From: Clitoria ternatea | Taxonomy: Eukaryota > Streptophyta > Magnoliopsida > Fabales > Fabaceae | Direction of reading: 5' to 3' | DNA length: 64,000 nt | Assembly: GCA_037962975.1 (NCBI GenBank) | Contig: CM075673.1 | Span: forward strand, 123,771,001-123,835,000 | Shown: one piece after another, positions 22,125-32,064 of the stretch | Numbering within the stretch: position 1 is the stretch's first letter | Layout: each line of letters opens with the position of its first letter | The notes under the pieces: model-generated | Databases searched by the model: none | Seen by the model: only the letters and a program-made list of their open reading frames with translations | Told to the model about the DNA's origin: nothing | Program-made: the position numbers and the translations under genes

Positions 22125-23024
22125 AGCCTTAATTTATTGAGTCGGCAACTTTTACTGAGCCAATACTGCATCATTCACCCCCAATTCGAGCATACCTGGC
22201 TTCCTTTGTACATTACCTCTTTCATGTTTTGCTTGTCAGTCACTGATGGACATTGATTCAAATATTTCTATTGCTTCTTCCACAGTTTTGTTCATTAAAG
22301 AACCACCTGCACAAGCATCTAACATCATCTTAAACTGAGGTAACAAACCATGGTAAACGATCCTTACCTTTTCGGCATCATTTAAGTTGTGGTTTGGATA
22401 TTTCCTCAAGAGTGCCTTGAATCATTCCCATGTTTCTCCTAATGATTCATCATTATTTTGTGAAAAATAATGTATGGCAGTCATGGCTTCAAAATATTTT
22501 GAAGGAGAATAAAATCTTTCCAAAAATTTTCTCTCAATATCGGACCAGTTTGCAAAACTACCGAGTGGACAAGATTTACACCATTCTTTAGCTTGCCCAA
22601 TCAAAGAAAAAGGAAATAATCTCATATAAACTAATTCTTCTTGATTAGGTTCAAAACCAATTGTGCCGTATAACTCATAAAAAACAGTTAAGTGTTCATA
22701 AGGTTCCTCATTATTTAGACCAGCAAATTGATTATTTTGAATAATGTTTAAAGTAGCTGGTTTGATTTCTACAGCAGCAATAGGTCCTTGATACATCCCC
22801 GAAATACGAGGTGGTCCATTAATAGCAGCAAACTGTCCTAATGTTCTTCTTTCAACAGCCATATTAGAATTTTCAAAATTTTCAGACTTTTCAAAAGAAG
22901 ATAAAGTTGAAGAAGAAGAAGTTTTTGTTTTTTTAGATTTTAATGCTTTAAGTTTCTTTACAAACTTCTCGATCTCAGGATCAAAGATCACTTTTCCTAC
23001 AGAAGATCGAGTTTGCATAAACAC
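22125..23024 (-). pseudogene. Athila gag capsid region
   Basis: ATG at 23022-23024. An N-terminal Lys/Ser-rich part, then RRTLGQFAAINGPPRISGMY, ATLNIIQNNQFAGLNNEEPY and the capsid core MRLFPFSLIGQAKEWCKSC, SDIERKFLERFYSPSK. It ends in a TGA at 22422-22424, after which the same phase resumes (LNDAEKVRIVYHGLLPQF) with further stops. Its position about 130 bases inside the primer site fits. Confidence 0.83.
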
Positions 23025-23151
23025 ACTAACTAAAGAAAGGTTAGTAAAACAATGTTAAAACGAATGAATGAATGAATAAAATAAAACAAATTTCACTAAA
23101 AAATATTTTTACCACGGTAATTAAAAATTTACTGTTTTACTGAATCAATTC

Positions 23152-23171
23152 AATCCCCGGCAGCGGCGCCA
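23152..23171 (-). promoter_or_regulatory. Athila primer binding site (tRNA-Asp type)
   Basis: Minus strand TGGCGCCGCTGCCGGGGATT, a long match to the tRNA-Asp-type primer site usual for Athila elements, seven bases inside the LTR edge. Confidence 0.88.
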
Positions 23172-23178
23172 GAAAACT

Positions 23179-24700
23179 TGTTAACCCCTATGTTACTGTT
23201 GGGTTATTAATTAGCAAGCGCACCAATCCATTGTAGTTTTCAAATTTAGATATCGTTCCACTAGGATTGAAAGTCCAGTAACTCACAGTAATTTCTTATT
23301 TACTATGGTAAATTTATCAATGTTTATTAACAAAAGAATAATTTATAAACAATTTATACAATATTCATAGGATTTGATGGTTGATTTGTTCATAAAGTAA
23401 AAAGATGGAAAATATAAAATCTAACTATAAAGTGAGATGTAATTCAGAATAATTTAGATACTTGAGGTAGAAACACAGATTAACAAACTATGTTGGAATT
23501 AGGATTCTCGCACCAAAGTATAATGCAATAATTATAACATACATACTAAATCATCAAGTTCATGTTATTGCAACTTAAAATCATTATAACCGATTTCTCG
23601 TGATATAAATTCTAAGCATTCATCGTAAAGTCCGATTCCTCGTGAACTTTCTCAATAAAAACTTACATTAAGTCTTGACCTTATGGCAACAATAATTACC
23701 AATTCTATCCCTAGTAATTGGCATATTAAGGGTATTTCAACTTTTACTTTCATTAAAACAGATTTTAATTAGGCATGAATAATCATTCTCCCGTTTAATA
23801 TCTATACTAATAAAACAAGTTTTAATACACATGAAAATCATTCTTTCGTTTGATGTTCATATTAATAAAGAGTTAAAATACTAACATGTTCTTGAATTAT
23901 AAATATGTATAAGTCATAATCACAACATCATATAATAGATTGATTCACTAAATTCAAACATAAACAATTTAGTTACACATAATAAAAGGAAGAACAATAC
24001 TTACAGAGTTAACATTACGATGATTTGGAAAACACTTCATAATACAAAAGCTCACACTATAACACTCTCAAATATCTAGAAATCACTCCAACCTTTTAAA
24101 CTCAAAGAAGAATACTCAAACTTGAGTGAAAAGAGAGAAAGAAAGGATGAACTTCAGAATTGGATGCCTAGAAGTGTAGATAATGGCCCTATTTATAGGG
24201 CTGAGGAAGCATCCTGACGCTACGCGCCAGCCTGACGCTACGTGTCAGGTCCCTGACTCAGCTTCCATTAATCAACTCGATGTGTCCATGATTGTATAAT
24301 TATTTTAATTAATCATGCCCAGACAAGTGTGCCTTGTCCCCCAATTCGGCTTGGACACTTGTGGTTAGTGGAGGGGTCATTGGCTGAGTGCTTGACCACC
24401 TGTCAGTGGTGTCCACGTAGCTCCTGAAGCTACGCGTGGGTGTGACACGTAGCGTTAGCATCAGAAGTTCCCACGCTACACGTGGTGTTGATGCTACGCG
24501 TCAGCTCTCCAGTTCTTCAATTTTTCTCTTTAAATTCTTCATATTTTTACTGCAAAACTAGAGAAAATTGATCAAGGGCAGATTATTTCCAACAACATCC
24601 ATTTATTGAATTTAAAACCTAAATTTCTAACAAATTCACCAAATTTTTATTCTTTTTACAAAATTTTTATTAGATTTTATTGTAAATTTGAGGACTAACA
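23179..24700 (-). repeat. 5' LTR of Athila element (about 1.52 kb)
   Basis: Plus-strand edges TGTTAACCCC...GGACTAACA. It contains ACGCTACGCGT-type words at 24213-24245 and 24415-24505, as in the element's 3' untranslated region. The partner LTR is off the window. No coding content. Confidence 0.82.
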
Positions 24701-25311
24701 GGGACTCTGAAAAAGAGTACGTTTGCATGGCGAAAACTAAAATATGAATGATTTTATATGGTTACGATCACAAGTGTATTGAAATGATAAAGGTCTTGCG
24801 AGATTATGAGAAAGAGGACCCTTGCGGGGGGACTTGTATTTGAATGCTCCTCAGTGGTTGCGATCACTTGATATATAGAGATGATACAGATCTTGCAAGA
24901 TCTTATGAAAAGCACCCTATCGGGGGATAAAGGCTTAAGTAATTATACGTGGTTGCAATTATTGGAAAAACCATGTACGCATGGGTTATGAGAAAATGTT
25001 TCGAATTGGGTCCACTGCATATGCATTATATAGTATGACATATGTATTAGCCATAGGAACATGGCATATGAGTTGGGAATAATCAAGAGAATGATACCTA
25101 TTGAGAGTGTAAATTGAGAAATAGACCTCATTGTGGTCACTAACCAAGTATGTATTGTTGTTGTGATGATCCCTTGATGTTGCTTGTGGATTTTGGTAAT
25201 GAATGTGATAATGTTGTGAATTGATGATTTGGTGTTACTTGGTGATGTCCTTGATTAAAGGACTTGTTATACATGAACATGTGTGTTCAATGGAAGTACT
25301 GAATTATGTAG
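24701..25311 (+). other. Diverged LARD-like internal sequence
   Basis: No gene. It repeats GGTTGCGATCAC and CTTGCGAG words and a TGCATATGCATTA...ATGGCAT(A/T)TGAG stretch in the same order as 59660-60110 of the right-hand LARD-like element. This suggests that Athila and the CACTA both landed in an older relative of that element. 25309-25311 TAG is the left CACTA target duplication. Confidence 0.6.
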
Positions 25312-25328
25312 CACTAGTGCAAAAATTG
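25312..25328 (+). repeat. CACTA left terminal inverted repeat
   Basis: CACTAGTGCAAAAATTG, matching the right end with a few mismatches. Preceded by TAG. Confidence 0.88.
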
Positions 25329-25329
25329 A

Positions 25330-25850
25330 ATATAACAACGGGATATATTCACGGGTTGAAGTGGATCAGTGATAAAAACATGCATGGTGGCATTTTTGAA
25401 ATTATAAGGTGAATGATATAATCAGAGAAAACTATATATCCACGGTTAACATCATAACCGTGATCGTACCCATCAATATATATTCACGGTTGAGGAGTCA
25501 ACAGTGGATATATAGTACCTGAAATATATATCCACGGTTGTGTGCACAACCGTGACTATATATTCATGGGTATGATCAGGGTTATAATGTTAACCGTGGA
25601 TATATATTGATGTCTATAATCACGGTTGTATTTCCAACCATGGATATATAGTTCATGTTTTAGGGTTTAATCACTGGGTACTGTATGTTCACGGTTGTTT
25701 CTATAATTGTGATTATAGATTTAATATTTATCCACGGTTGGGGTCGTAACCGTGGTGATAGAGTTAACATTTATCCACTGTTGTTTGTTCAACCGTGAAT
25801 ATGTGTAATATATTCATAGTTTCAAGGGGAACCGTGAATATACATCTTTT
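25330..25850. repeat. CACTA left subterminal repeats
   Basis: About ten copies of TAT(A/C)CACGGTT and its complement AACCGTG(A/G), often as pairs with a short loop, for example 25442-25466 and 25533-25557. They are the likely transposase binding sites by analogy with En/Spm. Confidence 0.85.
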
Positions 25851-26634
25851 CTGAAACTTTAAAAGCCGCGCCTTTTAGTCTTTTTTCACTTTCTCTTCTT
25901 CTTTCGCGTTGGTTGTCATCTTCCCCACTCGCACAAAGGTTGGAGCTTCCCTGAGCTTTGTGCCCTTCTCTGTTCAGCATCTTCGTCGTTTCTTCATTCA
26001 GGTAGGTTCCCTCTGTTCCCTGAAACCCCATTGTCATGCGTACGTGTTGTTATTCATTCACTTGCTACTCAGAATCTGTTCCCTGAACCCCCCATTGTCA
26101 TGCGTGTGTTTTTTCATTATTGAAGCTGAATGTACATTGCTTATGTTGTTAAACTGTTATACTGAACATGTTAAAGTTGGTTAATAGTTTGTATGAGTTT
26201 AGGTTATTGAAATGGTTGGTTTCTGTGAGTTTTTGTTCTGCTCTGTTCTTCATTCTCTATCTCTTCTCTTCCCCCTCTTCTACTCGTATTCTCCTCTCTT
26301 TATTTTTTTAGCTCTGTTTTTTCCATTTTTCTGAAAACAGTTTCCCCTCCTCTGTTTACATTTTCATCTGCTGATATTTTTAATTTCTGTTTTGTATTGT
26401 GAAAATGATTTTTTTTAAAAAATCGGTAATGTATTTAATCTGCCTCTGGGTGGTTCTTTTATTTCGTATTGCAACTTCCACCATTGCAAGGCTGTAGACC
26501 TTAAGGAACCAACAAATTGGGCATGATTTTTTTTAAAATTTTATATGACTGATCAGATAAAATCTAAGTGTGATAAATCACACAAACTTATATCATTATC
26601 CCTGAAGAACTTTATAGGATCAATTTATGAGATA
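25851..26634 (+). other. CACTA 5' non-coding region, possible promoter and first intron
   Basis: No credible coding frame. Pyrimidine-rich sequence at 25880-25920 and a CAG/GTAGGT junction at 25999-26006 could be the end of an untranslated first exon of the transposase gene, whose ATG lies at 38935; this is inference only. The Tekay array interrupts the region at 26640. Confidence 0.35.
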
Positions 26635-26639
26635 AACTT

Positions 26640-26786
26640 TGTAACATCCTTGGTCATTTTACATATATTTATATTCATTTGATTAACTTTTACAATAAAT
26701 CTTCGCGTTTGCAATGATTAATCAAGTCCCATTTCAAAATGCTATTTATTTTTCAATACACGTATTTAAAGAAATAAACAGTAACA
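26640..26786 (-). repeat. LTR fragment A
   Basis: The first 147 bp match the left ends of LTRs B and C (TGTAACATCCTTGG...), then the sequence jumps directly into gag. The junction base run TAACA (26782-26786) exists in both parents (LTR: CAGTAACA; gag: TACTTAACA near 34290), a microhomology deletion. Confidence 0.88.
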
Positions 26787-27118
26787 AGAAATCTCCTTCG
26801 AAAATTTGCCCATACTAGCGGATCATTTACCGCGTTCATCTGCACCTTCACCCGAGACCACCATACTCTAGCCTCGTCCTTTAATTGATAGGTAGCAAAC
26901 AAAACCTTTTGCTCCTCCGAACACTCAAAGTATTCAAAGACCTGCTCGATGTCCCTGATCCAAATGTATGCCCTGTCATAATCGTGTCCTCCCCTGTAGG
27001 CCGGGGGATTCCTTTTCAGGAATTTATCCAGAGTGGGACCGAACTCGGTCCTACTCATCAACTGGGTAAACTTAGAGAAGAAATTGTCTCCTCCACCAGA
27101 GCTGGTTCCTTCGGCCAT
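26787..27118 (-). pseudogene. Truncated Tekay gag, N-terminal fragment
   Basis: ATG at 27116-27118. About 110 residues nearly identical to the first 110 of the gag at 34629 (MAEGTSSGGG, FLKRNPPAYRGGHDYD, IWIRDIEQVFEYFECSEEQK, WANFRRRFLV). Then it runs into LTR sequence; the last residues are LTR-derived. The rest of gag-pol is absent. Confidence 0.87.
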
Positions 27119-27338
27119 ATTGCAATTCTACAAAGGGGCAAACACGTCACCATTAATAACCAATGTCAACCAGGGAGTCGGAAATTTACCTCACACACAT
27201 AAAATGTCACGCCAATGGAGTGCTAAGGGAACGATGCCAAGCTGCACAAGCAAAACACAACAAAATTGAATGCAACCAGCCCTCCCCGGGCTCATACAAT
27301 CACTGAATTGACCCATGCACCGGGCTCTAGAAAGAACT

Positions 27339-27350
27339 GCTCTGATACCA
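27339..27350 (-). promoter_or_regulatory. Primer binding site next to LTR B
   Basis: Minus strand TGGTATCAGAGC, two bases from the LTR B edge at 27353. Its presence shows that LTR B served as the 5' LTR of the deleted unit as well as the 3' LTR of the complete one. Confidence 0.85.
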
Positions 27351-27352
27351 AA

Positions 27353-30179
27353 TGTAACATCCTTGGTCATTTTACATATATTTATATTCATTTGATTAAC
27401 TTTTACAATAAATCTTCGCGTTTGCAATGATTAATCAAGTCCCGTTTCAAAATGCTATTTATTTTTCAACACATGTATTTAAAGAAATAAACAGTAACAA
27501 ATTAATTAAATAAAATAAGAAAAGAAATTTTAGTTGAAGTAAGTAAGAAGAGAAGCATGAAGCCAAAGCCCACTCGCTTGAGTGAAGCCGGATTCGCTTG
27601 GGCGAGATCAGAAGTCTTCGCTGAAGCGAAGCCAAATCCGCTTGAGCGAGAGACACATTTCTTTCCTAAGCGAGGGAGTGAAACGCTTGAGCGAATTCCA
27701 CATCTAGAGACTGGGTGAACAAAACGCACACGCGGACCCACCTGGGGATTCACTCGGTAAAATAGTTTACTCGGCATCAGGGTTTCACTCAGAAACACTT
27801 CACTTTCCCTCACTCGGGCATTCCGTACTTGACTCGTTACTACCCCTTACTCAGGAAGCTTAACTCAGCCCCACTTCCCTGGGAAGAGGCTCAGATTTCC
27901 CCCTTCTAACATATTCAACTCCTCTTCACTCAGAATCGTAATACGCCTTCCTCACTAGGAATCTTCACACACTTCCTCCCCTCAGAACTCTCTCCCAACC
28001 AATTCCACTCGGGACATTCTAACCTTCCACCCGGAAAAAGGGGAAGTCTCTCGGTTATCCCCCACTTGGAAATGGATCCGCTAGCTAATGGGCTGACACA
28101 GCAAATGAGAAAACATAGAGATTCACGCAATTTAAAATCTTAATTCGCGTTTGATCGAAATTAAGTTATCACACAAATAATAATAAGCACTCAGAAACTC
28201 CTTATACACATATTCCCTACACAATCACTCAAAATCTCTCAGGCCTTGGCATCGATCTCCCCCTTGGCGTGACTTCATGGCTCTGACTTCCTCCCTGTCA
28301 CTGGTCACTAAATTAAAATAACAGCAAGGGTGAGCGTTTGACATCATAATTAATGTAAAGCGGAAATTAACAAATTAAATATGTATATATATGTGTCTCA
28401 TTAGGAAATCGTAATAGTTCACTCGGTAAGCCCACGACAGCATTCGGTAGAGATAACAATTCATACCCATCAGATATATTAAATTTTCACTCGGAGGTTC
28501 ATCAAGTCACACTCGGAAATTATAGCACATTACACACAATGAACACATCCACTTAACTTAGCACATATATCAAGTTCATCCATGATCACCACTGACTCTC
28601 ATGCAATCTGTCTCCTAGTATCCGGATACTAAAGGATCGGCCTTCAGCTGGGGGTCCTACTTGACACCCCGTGAACCCTGCTTGGTTCACCGAGTCCTGC
28701 TTGACTCTCCACCTCGACCACTGGGTCCTACTTGACCACTGGGTAGCTCAACTGGGCACAGAAACCATGGGAGCCGGAAATGAAGGGCTAAAATATACCG
28801 TCGGCCGTCCCACACCACATAGTTATACATACAGTTCACGTTTCCCATATTAAACTGGGCCATCAACATCACTTTCTCATCACCCGGGTAACCTGCTTGT
28901 CAAGCCCGGATTCACATTATAGCACTGATTATCCCAACATTGAATATTTCAAACTCATTTCATAATCAACTCAGTTACACACACCCGATCCTCAACTGAT
29001 CGATGTACATGGTCACACATACAAAGACATCAGCACACAACAATCATGCAATAACATTTTCTTACCCTGTTCACACCGTTCAACAGCTCGGATGGGAGGT
29101 AGATCTTACTCTAATTAATTATAACCCAAACACCCCCGTTACCTTGATTCCATGCTTCGATGATCTGCTCTCGGTGTCGGTCCCTTCCTCTGGGCACAGG
29201 ATTCGCAGTCTCAGCTCCTTCACTCAGCTTTTCGTTGCTTATCCTACCACCTACGGGTCAGAATGTAAAACTCGTTAACCCAATGTTCTCAGCTCATAGG
29301 CCACACTTGATCTCTCACTCACTAAAGGAGTGGAGAACAGACTCGAATATAGCCATGCATGGCCCTTGGCTACCAGAGCAACGAAAGGGAGCAAGGAGCC
29401 TCAATAAAATGGATCAGCGGACTCACCTTGAGGCCTCGATCACAGGAATGGGGTTCGATCGAAGCTTTATCTCAAATGGAGTCCTCCCCCAGCGCATGTA
29501 ACTTAGCGATAAGCGAGGAGATCGGAGAAGAAGGAACAAATAAAGAAAAGAAGAAGTTCGTAAATAATGAAGAGGGGAGAGAGAGAATTTCCTTTTATAT
29601 GGAACTCAGGGGCAAGACAGCCTTTTCCCCCCATTTCATTTACATTCCCATTAAAAGTTTTTTAATCAATTTCATCACATTGGGATCCTACACTGATTTG
29701 CTTTCACAATGCTTAATTATTCGAAACTGACCAATACTTCACAAGAGTATCGATCCGAGCTGGATACCGGGCAACCGGTATCCAGTCGTAGTGTCCACAC
29801 ATCGGTAATCCAAGCTAACGCTTAAGAGGTCGGATACTTCATCCGCCCTTACATCTTTGTTATGCACATCCGATTGTCCCAGCCATTATAAGAGGTTGAC
29901 CCAGACTATGATTCTGAGTCGGGTGTTTTTCGCACGTCGGTTAGTCCAAGACCACCCAAGGCACACCGGATAAGCGTCTGCCACAGGTCAGTACGTCTTT
30001 GACCGATCTTCTCTGCACAACCGATCTTCAACACCGTTTGACCTTCATAATTGAGACCGGCCCGACACCGGATTCCCTGACCCCGGTTCAGGCAGATCAA
30101 TTATTAATTAAATCTCTAAAACATTTTCTAATATTTTCCACTCTCCAAAATTTTTATTAAAAATACCAGGAATGTTACA
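27353..30179 (-). repeat. LTR B of Tekay array (2.83 kb)
   Basis: TGTAACATCC...GGAATGTTACA on the plus strand. Contains CGCTTGAGCGA-type dyads at 27570-27700, a CACTCGG zone at 27750-28110, and a TATA box. No coding content; the plus-strand frames near 29000-29730 recur in LTR C only because the LTRs are copies. Confidence 0.9.
29591..29602 (-). promoter_or_regulatory. TATA box in LTR B
   Basis: Minus strand CCATATAAAAGG. The same box is at 37075-37086 in LTR C. Confidence 0.55.
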
Positions 30180-30180
30180 T

Positions 30181-30196
30181 CCACCCCCCTAAAAGG
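30181..30196 (-). promoter_or_regulatory. Polypurine tract of Tekay array element
   Basis: Minus strand TTTTAGGGGGGTGG next to LTR B, preceded by TTTCGGGGATGAAATCC. The right-hand LARD-like element ends with a closely similar signature (TTCGAGGACGAAATTCC) before its own tract. Confidence 0.78.
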
Positions 30197-30213
30197 GGAT
30201 TTCATCCCCGAAA

Positions 30214-31044
30214 TCAGTGTTCCGATTGAAAAAGATGGGGGTACATCCGCCTCATATCTGATTCTAATTCCCAAGTGTAATTTATCTAGTTCAAATTCTG
30301 CCATTTCACCTTCACCAACGGTACCTCCTTGCTCCTTAACCGTTTTGTTTGATATTCCTCAATACCGATGGGTACCGCTTCCACCATCAGGTCTTCTTTG
30401 AATTCAATGGAGTCACTTGGTACAATCATTGTATCACACGAAATGTAGGCTCGGAGCTGTGATACGTGAAACACGTTGTGGATGTTAGTCAACGACTGGG
30501 GAAGATCTAGTCGGTAAGCAACTTCACCAATCCGTTCCAGTATTTGGTAAGGTCCAATGTATTTCGGATTAAGCTTTTGGCTCTTCAAAATCCGACCTAC
30601 ACCTTTAGTCGGTGAGATCCTCAAGAACACCCAATCGCCTACTTGAAACTCAAACGGCCTATGCCTATTGTCGTAATAGTTCTTTTGTCGGTCTTGGGCA
30701 ATTTTTATCTTCTCCCGGATTAAGGTAACTTGTTCGTTCATCTCTTGAATCAGTTCGGGCCCCAGATGAATGGCATCGCCATTCTCATTCCAGCATAATG
30801 GAGTACGACATTTCCGACCATAAAGGGCTTCATAGGGAGCCATCCCAATGCTGCTATGATAACTGTTATTATATGCAAACTCCACCAGAGGTAAGTATTT
30901 CTCCCATGATCCGCCCTGCTCTAACACACATGCCCTCAGCATATCCTCGAGGGTCTGTATTGTCCGCTCCGACTGGCCATCGGTCTGGGGATGGTACGCC
31001 GAGCTGAGCCTGAGCTCAGTACCCAGTTCTTGTTGCAAGCTCCC
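30214..31044 (-). pseudogene. Tekay integrase C-terminal half and chromodomain
   Basis: Follows the TAG at 31045-31047 in phase. Shows YHPQTDGQSERTIQTLEDML with the catalytic Glu, GMAPYEALYGRKCRTPLCW, GPYQILERIGEVAYRLDL, HNVFHVSQLRAYI, then a chromodomain-like end (VPLVKVKWQNLN, a TAG at 30286-30288, then TWELESDMRRMYPHLF in the same phase) and a natural TGA at 30214-30216. The chromodomain targets integration to heterochromatin in this clade. One nonsense codon sits within it. Confidence 0.86.
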
Positions 31045-32064
31045 CTAAAATCTTGAGGTGAATCGGGGATCCCGATCAGAAATAATGTTTGAGGGTACAC
31101 TGTGTAGTCGTACAATCTCAACAACATACAACCTAGCCAATCGGTCCAGTGACCATTTCATATTCATCGCCAGGAAGTGGGCGCTCTTAGTTAGTCGGTC
31201 AACAATTACCCAAATTGCGTTGCACCCAGTTCGGGTGTGAGGTAGCCCAGATACAAAGTCCATGGTGATGCTTTCCCACTTCCAGATTGGAATTTCTGGG
31301 GGCTGAAGCAAACCTGGGGGTCGTTGATGTTCGACTTTGCACTTTTGGCATATCACGCAGGACCTCACGTATTCAGTTATTGCCTTCTTCATGCCCGGCC
31401 ACCAGAATTCCTTCTTCAAGTCATGATACATTTTCATCACACCGGGATGAATACTCAGAGAGCTCCTGTGTGCCTCAGCTAACACAGCTTGCCTAAAACC
31501 CCCATGTGCAGGCACCACTACTCGGTCCTGGAATTTCCATATTCCATCATTACCCCGAGTTAACCCCATATCCTTGCCTTGAGCCTGAGTGTCAATCAGT
31601 TTCAGCAACTCCTCATCATCTTTCTGAGCGGCAACAATAGACTCCAGAAATTCGTTGGAGATCTTCAACATTCTGACCGTCATTCGGTTTAGAGCGTCCA
31701 TAACAACTCCAATGTTCATATCCCTAAAGCTCTCCAGCAATTCCTGCTCTCTACCCATCAAATAGGCCGCGTGCAACACCTTCCTGCTTAGTGCATCGGC
31801 AATAATATTCGCTTTACCTGGGTGGTACCTCAAGTCGAAGTCATAGTCTTTCAAGTACTCCACCCACCTTCTCTGCCTCATATTTAGCTCCTTTTGGTCG
31901 AACAAATATTTCAAGCTTTTGTGGTCACTAAACACCACAAAACGGGACCCATACAGATAATGACGCCAAATCTTTAATGCATACACTACTGCTTCCAATT
32001 CCAGATCGTGGGTCGGATAATTCGATTCATGAGGCCTTAGTTGCCTGGAAGCATAGGCAATCAC
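31045..32064 (-). pseudogene. Tekay RNase H and integrase N-terminal half
   Basis: Follows the TGA at 32065-32067 in phase. RNase H: YPTHDLELEAVVYALKIWRH, FSDHKSLKYLFDQKELN, HPGKANIIADALSRK. Integrase: HPGVMKMYHDLKKEFWWPGM...CVICQ zinc domain, MDFVSGLPHTRTG and VDRLTKSAHF (first Asp), SDRDPRFTSRF (second Asp). It ends at a TAG at 31045-31047 where related elements have Trp, so a Trp-to-stop transition is likely. Confidence 0.88.

Larger units (their letters stand above)
8626..24700 (-). mobile_element. Athila-type Ty3/gypsy retrotransposon, carrying nested insertions
   Basis: Minus strand. 5' LTR at 23179-24700, tRNA-Asp-type primer site, gag 22125-23024, then protease, RT, RNase H and integrase ending at 9255. 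The gag (FPFSLIGQAKEWCKS), DLGASINLMP protease motif and KACHLPVEMEHKAYWA integrase tail mark the Athila lineage. The body is interrupted by the CRM-like element at 12688-21111. Its 3' untranslated part is cut at 8625 by element 1, so the 3' LTR must lie left of the window. Multiple stops and frameshifts make it non-functional. Its right flank is LARD-like internal sequence. Confidence 0.88.

Noticed and set aside
25822..26184. Small frames near the CACTA left end as a TNPA-like gene
   Set aside because: Frames are short, overlap on both strands and show no domain; more likely untranslated first exon or intron.
29003..29730. Several plus-strand frames repeated near 36644-37214
   Set aside because: LTR B and C copies of the same antisense sequence; codon positions show no constraint.
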